This document shows, piece after piece, positions 10,801-19,236 of a stretch of DNA of 64,000 nucleotides. A model generated the notes under the pieces. The model had not been told where the DNA came from. It worked only from the letters and a program-made list of their open reading frames with translations, and ran no database searches. Made by a program: the position numbers and the translations under genes. Numbering within the stretch: the stretch's first letter is position 1; the number at the start of each line of letters is the position of its first letter. The stretch is from Pectobacterium zantedeschiae (GTDB lineage Bacteria; Pseudomonadota; Gammaproteobacteria; Enterobacterales; Enterobacteriaceae), in contig NZ_NWTM01000002.1 in the NCBI RefSeq assembly GCF_004137795.1, forward strand, positions 1 through 64,000, given 5' to 3'.

Positions 10801-11560
10801 CCTGTTTGCTGATGCTAACACGATGCTGGACGATTTATCTGCGCGCGGTGCATTGAATCCTCGTGGCGTGGTTGGCTTATTCCCGGCGAACCGCGTGGGT
10901 GATGATGTGGTTATTTATACCGATGAACGGCGCGAAACGGTACTGTCAGTCAGCCATCACCTGCGTCAACAGACGGAAAAAACTGATTTCCCGAACTATT
11001 GCCTGTCCGATTTTGTGGCACCGAAATCTAGCGGTAAGCCTGACTATCTGGGCGCTTTTGCGGTGACCGGCGGGCTGGAAGAGGATACGTTGGCCGATCT
11101 GTGGGAAGCTCAGCATGATGATTACAACAAGATCATGGTGAAGGCGATTTCTGACCGTCTGGCGGAAGCATTTGCGGAATACTTACACGAGCGTGTGCGT
11201 AAGGTTTACTGGGGCTATGCGCCGAATGAGAACCTCAGTAATGATCTGCTGATTCGTGAGAATTATCAGGGCATTCGTCCCGCGCCGGGCTATCCGGCTT
11301 GCCCGGACCACACGGAGAAAGTACAAATCTGGCAGTTGTTGGATGTGGAAAAACAGACGGGTATGAAGCTAACTGAATCCTATGCCATGTGGCCGGGCGC
11401 GTCGGTATCCGGCTGGTACTTTAGTCACCCTGACAGCAAATACTTCGCTGTTGCACAAATCCAGCGCGATCAGGCAGAGGATTACGCGGTGCGTAAAGGC
11501 ATGGAAGTGAGAGAGGTTGAGCGCTGGCTGGCGCCGAATCTTGGTTATGATGCCGACTAG
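7877..11560 (+). CDS. metH: Cobalamin-dependent methionine synthase
   Basis: MetH transfers a methyl group from methyltetrahydrofolate via cobalamin to homocysteine. From the GTG at 7877 the product has 1227 residues, exactly the E. coli length. Its N-terminus [12 protein letters not shown] aligns with E. coli MSSKVEQLRAQL, and a GGGG-rich site lies 6 bp upstream. A TTG at 7856 would add seven residues. Domains in order are the homocysteine domain (zinc ligands including GGCCGSTP), the folate domain ([12 protein letters not shown]), the cobalamin cap and binding domain (GDVHDIGKN, with the lower ligand His), and the SAM reactivation domain ([12 protein letters not shown]). Confidence 0.97.
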   Translation: MSNRVDELRRQLAQRIMVLDGGMGTMIQGYRLQEADYRGERFADWPSDVKGNNDLLVLTKPQVISEIHDAYLEAGADILETNTFNATTIAMADYDMQSLSAEINTVAAQLARASADKWTALTPDKPRYVAGVLGPTNRTASISPDVNDPAFRNVSFDQLVEAYRESTRALIAGGVDLIMIETIFDTLNAKAASFAVESEFEALGIVLPVMISGTITDASGRTLSGQTTEAFYNSLRHSRPLSFGLNCALGPDELRQYVAELSRISECYVSAHPNAGLPNAFGEYDLDPTDMAKHIGEWARSGFLNIVGGCCGSTPAHIAAMAKVVEGVPPRKLPDIPVACRLSGLEPLIIDANTLFVNVGERTNVTGSARFKRLIKEEKYNEALDVARQQVESGAQIIDINMDEGMLDAEAAMIRFLNLIAGEPDIARVPIMIDSSKWEVVEKGLKCIQGKGIVNSISMKEGVEAFIHHAKLVRRYGAAVVVMAFDEVGQADTRARKIEICRRAYRILTEEVGFPPEDIIFDPNIFAVATGIDEHNNYAVDFIEACADIKAQLPHAMISGGVSNVSFSFRGNDLVREAIHAVFLYYAIRNGMDMGIVNASQLAIYDDLPIELRDAVEDVILNRRSDATERMLELAEKYRGSKTEDEGSKTQAEWRGWDVKKRLEYSLVKGITEFIELDTEEARQQATRPIEVIEGPLMDGMNVVGDLFGAGKMFLPQVVKSARVMKQAVAYLEPYIEASKDKGSSAGKILLATVKGDVHDIGKNIVGVVLQCNNYEIIDLGVMVPTDKILKTAREENVDIIGLSGLITPSLDEMVNVAKEMERQGFTLPLLIGGATTSKAHTAVKIEQNYSGPTVYVQNASRSVGVVSALLSGTQYDDFVARTRKEYETVRIQHARKKPRTPPVTLEAARANASDLDWENYTPPVAHRLGVQAVTASIETLRNYIDWTPFFMTWSLAGKYPRILEDEVVGEEAKRLFADANTMLDDLSARGALNPRGVVGLFPANRVGDDVVIYTDERRETVLSVSHHLRQQTEKTDFPNYCLSDFVAPKSSGKPDYLGAFAVTGGLEEDTLADLWEAQHDDYNKIMVKAISDRLAEAFAEYLHERVRKVYWGYAPNENLSNDLLIRENYQGIRPAPGYPACPDHTEKVQIWQLLDVEKQTGMKLTESYAMWPGASVSGWYFSHPDSKYFAVAQIQRDQAEDYAVRKGMEVREVERWLAPNLGYDAD

Positions 11561-11611
11561 GTATTGATAGGGTGCTTACAGATATTGTTGTCTGAGTTAT
11601 GCATGACTGGG

Positions 11612-11873
11612 GGCGTTTCGGGCGTGAGGGCAAAGGTTATATTTTGTGACGAATACGCCACGCCCGACATAGGGCAGCTCAAACGCCGCTTGCCCTATGA
11701 ACCCAGGCTGTTGGCTGAAATCCTGCCGCTACGCGGTGCCTTCGGAATCATTGAACGCTTATCGAGTCGCCAGTGACGCGTTCCCTACGCGGCACTGACT
11801 CTCGCGACGTCCTGTCGCTCACTCGGCGTTCACTGATACCTCAGCATGATTTCTTATGCCAGTCAGATAACTT
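11612..11873 (-). repeat. Dispersed structured repeat, copy 2
   Basis: Read on the minus strand, this stretch aligns along its full length with the repeats at 6551 and 18964. Its hairpin reads CATAGGGCA...TGCCCTATG where copy 1 has CACAGGGCG...CGCCCTGTG, so the stem is kept by paired changes. The second inverted repeat (GTCAGTG...CACTGGC) is also present. It fills much of the 523-bp gap after metH, which otherwise holds only the Fur-controlled promoter of the next gene. The frame at 11564-11776 is judged spurious. Confidence 0.7.
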
Positions 11874-11928
11874 TCCATAGGCTAGCTGTGGTGTCTAGTC
11901 ACTAAGGCTGTTTTAGAACCCACTCCAA

Positions 11929-11977
11929 TGAGAATACTTATCAGTCTTATTGATGCGATTTCATGAGAATGATAAGG
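11929..11977 (+). promoter_or_regulatory. Fur boxes upstream of AraC-type regulator
   Basis: TGAGAATACTTATCA (11929-11943) matches the 7-1-7 Fur motif TGATAATNATTATCA at 12 of 14 positions. A second partial match, TGAGAATGATAAGG, begins at 11964. Two boxes 140 bp or less before the regulator gene imply iron repression by Fur. Confidence 0.65.
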
Positions 11978-12083
11978 TGATCACCAATTAAGCAGAACGC
12001 TTTTTTCTGTTTTCATTCCATGCTTTTCCGTTAACTGCAGGCCTGATTCTGGGCGTTAAACAGGATGAAGGTATCTCCCGCTC

Positions 12084-13040
12084 ATGCTAAAACGACTCTT
12101 TTCCATTGAGGATTTCTTCGATATCGGTGAACGTTACGGGATTGATTACCACTTCCCGCAGCTGTCATCTTGCCGCGATCGCACGAAAGAAAAGCGTATC
12201 GTTGTGCAGGGGGATGTCGAAGAGATGACGCTGTCCTCCGGTATTTGCCTGACGAATTCTAACGTGCGCGTGTTGCAGCCTTACGAATCGACCTCTTTGC
12301 ACTGCTGCCCGTTTTATACGCTGGTGGTACTGGAAGGATGCGTTGCGCTACGTCTGAGCGGTAAGGAGTTTGTTGTGCGGTCTGGCATGGCATTCAGTAC
12401 CCGGCTAGGCGACCCGTTAGTGATGAACGCGAGTCATCTTGCCGATCACCATCTGCGTACCGTGTCTTTGGGGATTTTTCCCGCCACTTTCACTTTGGAA
12501 CCGCTCTTAGGCTCACTGCTGAGTGAGTGGGAGCAGAGCGGTAATCCGACATTTCTATGGCAGGTTCCCGGCCATTTGTTGTCTGGTTTGCAACATGCAC
12601 TGGAAAATACCATGCCGAGTTTATCGCGCCAGCTCATGCTGGAAGGCGTGATGCTACAACTGCTGGGACACGGATTGTCATTCGGGCAACGTGGGGAAGA
12701 ACGACGCATATTGCCTCCGCCTGGTGAACAGGAACGGCTGGAGAATGTTCGACGACGTCTGGCGCAACAGCCTGAAAAAGAATACACCCTTAATGAACTG
12801 GCGCAGCTGGCCGCGATGAGCAGCAGCAGCCTGCGTACCAAGTTTCGTCAGGCATACGGTCATTCGGTCTTTGACTACCTGCGCGACTGCCGGTTGGAAC
12901 TTGCTCGGCGATATCTGGCGCAGGGATACAGCGTGCAGCAGGCGGCCTGGATGTCGGGCTACCAGCACGCGACCAACTTTGCCACGGCTTTTCGGCGACG
13001 TTACGGTATTGCTCCGAGCGATGCGCGCATGGTCAGCTAG
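12084..13040 (+). CDS. AraC-family siderophore uptake regulator
   Basis: This 318-residue protein has a C-terminal AraC DNA-binding domain at about residues 230-315 with two helix-turn-helix units (YTLNELAQLAAMSSSSLRTKF and a second ending in YGIAPSDAR). The N-terminal half is an effector domain of the PchR type. PchR-like regulators sense a ferric siderophore and activate the adjacent receptor gene. The receptor follows 180 bp downstream on the same strand and Fur boxes lie upstream, which fits this role. I infer but cannot prove that ferrioxamine is the inducer. Confidence 0.85.
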   Translation: MLKRLFSIEDFFDIGERYGIDYHFPQLSSCRDRTKEKRIVVQGDVEEMTLSSGICLTNSNVRVLQPYESTSLHCCPFYTLVVLEGCVALRLSGKEFVVRSGMAFSTRLGDPLVMNASHLADHHLRTVSLGIFPATFTLEPLLGSLLSEWEQSGNPTFLWQVPGHLLSGLQHALENTMPSLSRQLMLEGVMLQLLGHGLSFGQRGEERRILPPPGEQERLENVRRRLAQQPEKEYTLNELAQLAAMSSSSLRTKFRQAYGHSVFDYLRDCRLELARRYLAQGYSVQQAAWMSGYQHATNFATAFRRRYGIAPSDARMVS

Positions 13041-13178
13041 CGTTTCCTTTCTTATTAATATTCTGAGTCTTATTTGTGGCCAGATACACACGCCAGATGC
13101 TTCCCCGCTGAGTTCCTATTTTGTCATTGCGCATACGTAAGCCGTCACTGCGCATAGCTATCGCCGGGCTCAAAACGG

Positions 13179-13193
13179 TAATAATTCTTATTT
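13179..13193 (+). promoter_or_regulatory. Candidate Fur box upstream of receptor
   Basis: TAATAATTCTTATTT matches the 7-1-7 Fur motif at 10 of 14 positions and is followed by a further AATAATAAGG run. It lies 28 bp before the receptor start, a usual place for a repressor site. Confidence 0.45.
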
Positions 13194-13220
13194 ACAATAA
13201 TAAGGTCTGTGGAGATTCCC

Positions 13221-15329
13221 ATGTTCAGAAAAACGCGGCTGGCGCTGGTGGTTGGCTGTTTCACCAGTGGATTGACTGTGTCGGCACTCGCGCAAGATAC
13301 GCCATCTTCTTCTCAGGGCGATACGTTAGTGGTCACGCCTCAAACACAACGCGGTGCTACCAAGCTGGAAACGCCCGATATCGAGACTCCTCAGGCCGTT
13401 TCTATCATTACGCGCGATCAGATTCAGGAACAAGGTGCGACCAGCGTTCGGCAGGCAGTCGGCTATACGCCGGGCGTGTTCAACAACCAGATCGGTGCCT
13501 CCAACCGCTTTGACTACATGGTGCTGCGTGGCTTTTCTGACGGCAGCCTGGATAACGTTTATCTCGACGGTCTGAAGATCATGGGGGATACCAACTCCCA
13601 TAGCTCGCTGGTGGTCGATCCCTGGTTCCTCGACAGCATTGAAGTGGTCAGAGGCCCTGCGTCCGTACTCTATGGGCGTTCTTCGCCGGGCGGGATTGTG
13701 GCACTGAATTCCCGGCAGCCATCGTTCGATCGCAGCGGACAGATCAAACTGTTTGCGGGCAATAATGCGCAGCGCGGCGCGGCATTTGACGTGACCGGTC
13801 CACTGGATGATGACGAGCGGTTTGCGTTCCGTCTGGGTGGGATCGTACGCGAAGCTGATACGCAGTTCAAAAAGACCAAAGAAGAGCGCTATGCGATCGC
13901 ACCTAGCCTACTGTGGCGGATCTCCGACAAGACACGTCTGGAATTAATGGCTTACCTACAACGCGATCCTGAAGGCGGTAGCCACTCTGGTCTACCGTAT
14001 GAAGGCACTGTAGTGGCGCATAATGGGCGGAAGATCTCGAACACCTTCTATGAAGGGGAAGAGAATTATGAGAAATACGACCGCAAGCAAAATATGGTGG
14101 GGTACAACTTTGAGCATGGTTTCGATAGCGGCTGGGCGGTGCGTCAAAAGCTGCGTTACCTGCGTACCAAAGTCCACTTGGATCAGGTGTACGCTTATGG
14201 CTGGACGCAGCCAAGCGCCGATACGCTGACCCGTTACTACTCCGGTTCCCGTGAGTCGCTGTCTGCGTTAACGTTAGATAATCAGCTTGATGGCAGCGTG
14301 GATACCGGTGCAATCAACCACCGCCTGCTGGTGGGGATTGACTATCAGCAACGCCATAATGACGTAGACTGGCCGTCTGGCTCATTCCCGGCAATTGATG
14401 CGTTTAACCCTGTCTATGGTGCACAGCCGATAGCAATATCTTCTGGCGTACTTGAAAAGCATAAGCTGCAACAGACTGGCATCTATTTACAGGATCAAAT
14501 GAGCTGGGAACGCTGGCGCTTAACACTGGGCGGTCGCCACGATCAGGTGAAAATTACCAATATTAGTAAGAATAGTGGTAGCCGTGGTGAGTTGGATAAG
14601 AACAATTTCAGTTCACGCGCCGCATTGCTCTACCTGTTTGATAATGGAATTGCACCTTACATGAGCTATTCCACGGCCTTCACGCCGACCAGTTTTGCTG
14701 ATGCTAATGGCAACATCCTCGAGCCGATGAAAGGCAAGCAGTGGGAAGCTGGGGTGAAATATCAGCCTGAAGGATCGCAAAACCAATATAGTCTGTCGGT
14801 ATTCCGTATTAATCAGAAAAATGTCGCCACTAAAAATCAGCCCAGCGATCCGTATCGTTCCATCGGTGAAATCGAGTCGGAAGGCGTGGAACTGGAGGCG
14901 GTGAGCCACATCACTGAAAACCTTCGCTTGCAAGCGGCGTATACCTATACCGATATTCGCTATAAGAAAAGCGATGATGTGAGCGAGCAAGGGAAACGTG
15001 CTGTATACGCACCACGCAATCAGGCCAGCGCCTGGGCTAGCTATGATGTTAAAAGCGGTCCGCTGGACGGCCTGACTATTGGTTCCGGCGTGCGTTACGT
15101 GAACGGTGTGACCTCCGATCGTGCCAATACTCACACATTGCCTTCTTATACGCTGGTGGATATGGCAGTGGGATACGATCTCTCTAAGGTGGGTCTGAAA
15201 GGGCTGAGTGCGCAGCTTAACGTCAACAATCTGACTGATAAACGCTACGTAGCGGCCTGTAACTCACTGGAGTTCTGCTACTTCGGTGCTGAACGCAGCG
15301 TAGTCGGCAGCGTTTCTTATTCTTTCTAA
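13221..15329 (+). CDS. foxA: FoxA-like TonB-dependent siderophore receptor
   Basis: This 702-residue outer-membrane receptor imports ferric hydroxamate siderophores using TonB energy. A signal peptide (MFRKTRLALVVGCF...ALAQ) precedes a TonB-box-like DTLVV and a plug domain with SVRQAVGYTPGVF and VVRGPASVLYGRSSPGG. The 22-strand barrel ends in a terminal aromatic, VVGSVSYSF. From memory it resembles Yersinia FoxA throughout, including the C-terminal two-Cys segment NLTDKRYVAAC...CYFGAERS. The ATG at 13221 follows GGAG by 6 bp; a GTG at 13209 is less likely. The substrate, ferrioxamine, is inferred from similarity. Confidence 0.85.
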   Translation: MFRKTRLALVVGCFTSGLTVSALAQDTPSSSQGDTLVVTPQTQRGATKLETPDIETPQAVSIITRDQIQEQGATSVRQAVGYTPGVFNNQIGASNRFDYMVLRGFSDGSLDNVYLDGLKIMGDTNSHSSLVVDPWFLDSIEVVRGPASVLYGRSSPGGIVALNSRQPSFDRSGQIKLFAGNNAQRGAAFDVTGPLDDDERFAFRLGGIVREADTQFKKTKEERYAIAPSLLWRISDKTRLELMAYLQRDPEGGSHSGLPYEGTVVAHNGRKISNTFYEGEENYEKYDRKQNMVGYNFEHGFDSGWAVRQKLRYLRTKVHLDQVYAYGWTQPSADTLTRYYSGSRESLSALTLDNQLDGSVDTGAINHRLLVGIDYQQRHNDVDWPSGSFPAIDAFNPVYGAQPIAISSGVLEKHKLQQTGIYLQDQMSWERWRLTLGGRHDQVKITNISKNSGSRGELDKNNFSSRAALLYLFDNGIAPYMSYSTAFTPTSFADANGNILEPMKGKQWEAGVKYQPEGSQNQYSLSVFRINQKNVATKNQPSDPYRSIGEIESEGVELEAVSHITENLRLQAAYTYTDIRYKKSDDVSEQGKRAVYAPRNQASAWASYDVKSGPLDGLTIGSGVRYVNGVTSDRANTHTLPSYTLVDMAVGYDLSKVGLKGLSAQLNVNNLTDKRYVAACNSLEFCYFGAERSVVGSVSYSF

Positions 15330-15351
15330 TCGCATTTTTTGCGGCGGTAAT

Positions 15352-15378
15352 AAAAAAGCCGGGGGAACCCGGCTTTTC
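15352..15378. terminator. Bidirectional terminator
   Basis: AAAAGCCGGG-GGAA-CCCGGCTTTT forms a symmetrical stem with A and T runs on either side. It lies between the convergent receptor and transporter genes and can serve both. Confidence 0.85.
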
Positions 15379-15399
15379 CATATAATAACTAGCGAGCAG

Positions 15400-16854
15400 T
15401 TAATACAGGCCGATGGCTTTCCACCACAGCAGACCCGCACCCATAAAGATCGCCTGATTTACCAGACTGACAACAAAGCCTGTACGCCACCAGACGGCTG
15501 TGGGTACGTAGCCAGCACCGAACAGGATTGGGCCGCGAGCGTGAGTATATTGCGTCAGCGAGCAGTACAGGCTACTGGTAAACGCCAACATGAACGCCAT
15601 GGGTACTGCTGGAATGTTTAGGTTGATCCCGACACCGAGGAACACCGCAAAAAGCGCGGCGATCTGCGCATTGCCGCTGGCGAAGAAATAGTGGGTGTAG
15701 AAATAGGCCGCGTTCAGCAGCAGCAGCACCAATATCCAGCTTGTTCCCTGCATCAAATGGCCAATATTGCTGCCAATGAGATCGCCGAACCAGTTGGTGA
15801 AACCGAGCTTTTTCAACTGATTTGCCATCATCAGCAGGGCGGCGAACCAAATCAGCGTATCCCAAGCACCTTTTTCGCTCTTCACGTCTTCCCAGTTTAG
15901 TACGCCAGTGAGTAGCAGGAAGGAAAGCCCAACGAAGGAGGCGGTGGTGGCATCCACACCTAAGCGGTCGCCAAAAATCCACAGCACCAGCAGCAGGATA
16001 ACGGTGAAGGCCATCAGCCACTCACCACGACTCATGCTACCCATCTTTTCCAACTCTGCGACGGCTAGCTTTGGCGCATCCGGCGTATGGCGAATTTCTG
16101 GCTTGGTTAACCAGTAGACGAGCAGCGGGACAACTGCCAGAGAGATCAAGCAGGGGACGAGCGCCGCCAGAAACCAGCTTCCCCAGGTAATGGTAACGCC
16201 TGCGTTAGCGGCCAGTTTTACTGCTAGCAGGTTGCCGGTGTAGGCGGTCATAAACAACGCGGCCGTCACATCGTTAACGTTACCGATGCAGGTAATCAGA
16301 AAGGTGCCAATTTTACTGCGCGATGCGTCTTCCGGATTGGAATCAAAGCTACGCGACAGCGAATCGGCAATCGGATAAATAATCCCGCCACAGCGTGCGG
16401 TATTGCTTGGCATGGCGGGGGAAAGCACCAGATCGGCAAAAGCTAAACCGTAAGCCAGTCCGAGCGTCCGTTTTCCTAGCAGGCGGATCATCTGCAAGGC
16501 GATGCGGCGACCCAATCCCGTTTTGATAAAGCCGCGAGCGATCATGAAAGCGACAACAATCAGCCAGATTAGCGAGCTGTTCAGATCGCTGAGAGCGGTT
16601 TGTATCGCGCCGCTGGCTGTTTTATCACCCGCAGCGTAGGTCAGTGCAAAGAGCGTGATACTGATAATACCGATAGCCCCAATGGGGAGGACGTTAGCAA
16701 CAATACAAATGATTGTGGCCACGAAAATAACGGCAGAATGCCAGGCTGCGGGGTTTAAGCCTGTTGGGGGCTCCATTTGCCAAAAAAAAGCGGCGATGGC
16801 CAGGATAATGATCAGTGGGAGCCAGTTTAGTCCATACGAGGTTTTGGTCTTCAT
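15400..16854 (-). CDS. DASS-family di/tricarboxylate transporter
   Basis: A 484-residue inner-membrane protein with about 12 hydrophobic segments, belonging to the divalent anion:sodium symporter family that includes CitT and TtdT of E. coli (487 residues). The family motif MPSNTARCGGIIYPI is present in the first half, and the second-half counterpart reads SLTQYTHARGPILFG. Family members exchange or import citrate, tartrate, succinate or 2-oxoglutarate. Sequence alone does not settle the substrate here. The gene stands alone, and a palindrome in its promoter (16917-16940) may be a regulator site. Confidence 0.85.
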   Translation of the reverse strand: MKTKTSYGLNWLPLIIILAIAAFFWQMEPPTGLNPAAWHSAVIFVATIICIVANVLPIGAIGIISITLFALTYAAGDKTASGAIQTALSDLNSSLIWLIVVAFMIARGFIKTGLGRRIALQMIRLLGKRTLGLAYGLAFADLVLSPAMPSNTARCGGIIYPIADSLSRSFDSNPEDASRSKIGTFLITCIGNVNDVTAALFMTAYTGNLLAVKLAANAGVTITWGSWFLAALVPCLISLAVVPLLVYWLTKPEIRHTPDAPKLAVAELEKMGSMSRGEWLMAFTVILLLVLWIFGDRLGVDATTASFVGLSFLLLTGVLNWEDVKSEKGAWDTLIWFAALLMMANQLKKLGFTNWFGDLIGSNIGHLMQGTSWILVLLLLNAAYFYTHYFFASGNAQIAALFAVFLGVGINLNIPAVPMAFMLAFTSSLYCSLTQYTHARGPILFGAGYVPTAVWWRTGFVVSLVNQAIFMGAGLLWWKAIGLY

Positions 16855-16916
16855 CCATTTTCCTTATTAAAAAGCCTGAAGGATTACAGGGCATACGCTA
16901 ACGTACTCAATTTGCT

Positions 16917-16940
16917 AAACATTAATCATGCTTAATGTTT
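16917..16940. promoter_or_regulatory. Palindrome upstream of DASS transporter
   Basis: AAACATTAA-TCATGC-TTAATGTTT is a perfect 9-bp inverted repeat centred about 75 bp before the transporter start. A second small one, AACCC-GTAA-GGGTT, follows at 16952. The form suits a dimeric repressor or activator such as a LysR or GntR protein, but no regulator gene is adjacent. The 395-bp gap to yjbB holds no gene. Confidence 0.45.
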
Positions 16941-17178
16941 TACAAGCGAATAACCCGTAAGGGTTAGGTATATGAAAGGAGCATAGCGTTAACTCAGTAA
17001 TGCATGATAGGAAACTGCAGGATTATTGATTTGGATTCTGTTTTTTAAATATTGTCATTTAATTAATTTTTTTCATTTGTTCATTTAGGTGATTTTCTCG
17101 TGGCGCGGTCTGTCTCGCAGTACAGCCAGACAACATCTGATAAGATGGCTGCTCATTACCTCATCAATACATTGTTTT

Positions 17179-17217
17179 TATCGACACACTGTATTCTGTC
17201 GATACAGTGTATTTCAT
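17179..17217. promoter_or_regulatory. Overlapping inverted repeats upstream of yjbB
   Basis: Two inverted repeats interlock: ACACTGTAT (17186-17194) pairs with ATACAGTGT (17202-17210), and TATCGACA (17179-17186) pairs with TGTCGATA (17197-17204). A further ATCGACA follows at 17216. The cluster lies 40-70 bp before the yjbB start, within its probable promoter or leader. Confidence 0.45.
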
Positions 17218-17249
17218 CGACATATGGTTTAACTGGAGGCGCGGACTTT

Positions 17250-18896
17250 TTGTTAACACTGCTGAATCTCCTCTCTGCGATTGCGCTACTGGTCTGGGGC
17301 ACCCACATTGTCCGTACCGGTATCATGCGGGTTTATGGCACTCAGTTACGGCGGGTCCTCAGCGATAGCGTTGAGAAAAAACCGTTGGCTTTTATGGCTG
17401 GCATTGGCGTAACCGCGCTGGTGCAGAGCAGCAATGCGACTGCTTTGCTGACCACTTCTTTTGTCTCACAGGGGCTGGTGGCATTAACGCCTGCGTTGGT
17501 GATTGTTCTTGGGGCGGATGTCGGTACGGCACTGATGGTGCGAATTCTGACGTTTGATCTATCCTGGCTTTCCCCGCTGCTGATTTTTCTTGGCGTGGTG
17601 TTTTTCCTCAGCCGCAAACAGACGCGAGTCGGCCAGATTGGCCGTGTGGCGATTGGGCTTGGGCTGATTCTGCTGGCGCTGGAAATGATTGTTTTGGCCG
17701 CTGCGCCGATCACACAGGCGTCGGGTGTGAAAGTGCTGTTTTCGTCATTGACGGGCGACGTCATGCTGGATGCTCTCGCTGGCGCGCTATTCGCAGTGAT
17801 TACCTATTCTAGCCTGGCTGCGGTGCTGCTGACGGCAACCTTGACGGCAAGTGGTGTGATCTCGCTGGAAGTGGCGATGTGTCTGGTCATCGGTGCCAAT
17901 CTGGGTAGTGGATTACTGACGATGATGAGCACCTCGACACAGAATGCGGCAGGCCGACGCGTGGCGCTCGGCAGTATGCTGTTCAAGCTGATAGGTTGTT
18001 TAGTCGTGTTACCACTGGTTGAGCCGCTTTCGCGCTGGCTGACGCGTATTCCGTTAAGCGCCGAAGAGTTGGTGATCTACTTCCACCTGTTCTACAACCT
18101 GATTCGTTGCCTGCTGCTGATTCCGTTTACCGGCGTGGTAGCGCGTCTGTCATGCGCAATGATTGCTGATTCACCGCAGGTCGACCTTCAGATGAAGCCT
18201 CGTCACCTGGATACCAGCTCACTGGATACGCCTGCGCTGGCGCTGACCAATGCCGCACGAGAAACGCTGCGAATTGGTGATGTGCTGGAGCAGATGCTGC
18301 GTTTGTACCGCGAAGTCTTGCAGGGCGACCATATGCAGCGGCGGGAGATTCGGCGGCTTGATGATGATGTCGATATCCTTTATACCGCGATTAAGCTCTA
18401 TCTGGCGCAGATTCAGAAAGATGGGTTGGATGAACGGGATTCCCGGCGCTGGGCAGAAGTTATCGAAGTGGCGCTGAACCTGGAGCAGGCGGGGGATATT
18501 ATCGAACGCATGGCTGATGACATTGCCAATCATTCATCCGGTGTTCGCATGGCGTTTTCCGCACAGGGACTGGAAGAGTTGAATCAGTTGCATGAACAAC
18601 TGCTGGCGAATCTGCGTCTGGGGCTGTCGGTTTTCCTGTCGGAGGATGTCACCAGTGCGAAACGCCTACGCCGTGCCAAACATCGCTTCCGTATTATGAA
18701 CCGCCGTTATGCACATGCGCATGTCGATCGTTTACATCAGCACAACGTACAGAGTCTGGAAACCAGTTCGCTTCATTTGAGCTTACTGGGGGACATGAAC
18801 CGACTGAATTCCCTGTTCTGTGCGGTGGCGTACAACGTGCTGATTGTGCAGCAGGACGGGGATGAAGAGCGCGAAGAATCACCGTTAACATTGTGA
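17250..18896 (+). CDS. yjbB: Na/Pi cotransporter family protein YjbB
   Basis: This 548-residue membrane protein resembles E. coli YjbB (543 residues), implicated in phosphate export. It carries two Na/Pi-cotransporter repeats, with GVTALVQSSNATALLTTSF in the first and VITYSSLAAVLLTATL in the second, and a cytoplasmic C-terminal PhoU-like helical domain from about residue 340. I place the start at the TTG at 17250: MLTLLNLLSAIALLVWGTHI aligns exactly with the E. coli N-terminus, and TGGAGG lies 10 bp upstream. An ATG-like start at 17100 would add 50 unconserved residues. Confidence 0.9.
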   Translation: MLTLLNLLSAIALLVWGTHIVRTGIMRVYGTQLRRVLSDSVEKKPLAFMAGIGVTALVQSSNATALLTTSFVSQGLVALTPALVIVLGADVGTALMVRILTFDLSWLSPLLIFLGVVFFLSRKQTRVGQIGRVAIGLGLILLALEMIVLAAAPITQASGVKVLFSSLTGDVMLDALAGALFAVITYSSLAAVLLTATLTASGVISLEVAMCLVIGANLGSGLLTMMSTSTQNAAGRRVALGSMLFKLIGCLVVLPLVEPLSRWLTRIPLSAEELVIYFHLFYNLIRCLLLIPFTGVVARLSCAMIADSPQVDLQMKPRHLDTSSLDTPALALTNAARETLRIGDVLEQMLRLYREVLQGDHMQRREIRRLDDDVDILYTAIKLYLAQIQKDGLDERDSRRWAEVIEVALNLEQAGDIIERMADDIANHSSGVRMAFSAQGLEELNQLHEQLLANLRLGLSVFLSEDVTSAKRLRRAKHRFRIMNRRYAHAHVDRLHQHNVQSLETSSLHLSLLGDMNRLNSLFCAVAYNVLIVQQDGDEEREESPLTL

Positions 18897-18963
18897 TCCC
18901 CTTGGGGGGGGCACTGGATACCGCAGTCTATTTTTATGCTGACTGTAAGCGGGGTTGGCTGTT

Positions 18964-19200
18964 ATCCGGCGTAATAAAATAAATTATGCTGAGGAGATAG
19001 CTGGCTTAGGGTGAGCCGCAGGGACGCAAGCGGTCCGTTAAGCCTGATGCCGACAAAGGCATCGCGCAGCGACATAATTTAGCCGGAAGCCAGGGGGCAC
19101 AGGGCGACGGCAACTGAGCCGCCCTGTGTCGGGCGCGTGCTACGAGGTAGCATGAAAATAACGACATTATCGCGCACGAAACTGTCTCCGCGTCTGCATA
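18964..19200 (+). repeat. Dispersed structured repeat, copy 3
   Basis: This copy shares with copy 1 the TATCCGGCGTAA-like left edge, the ATAATTTAGCCGGAA block, the CACAGGGCG...CGCCCTGTG hairpin and the right-hand block ending in GTCTGCATA. Its left third differs from copies 1 and 2. It fills most of the 340-bp gap between the convergent yjbB and lysC genes. Confidence 0.75.
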
Positions 19201-19236
19201 AAAATATAACGAAGAGACAGATTATGGGGCGAGAAT

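Noticed and set aside
11564-11776. 70-residue frame after metH
   Set aside because: It runs through the inverted copy of the dispersed repeat and is not kept in the other copies.
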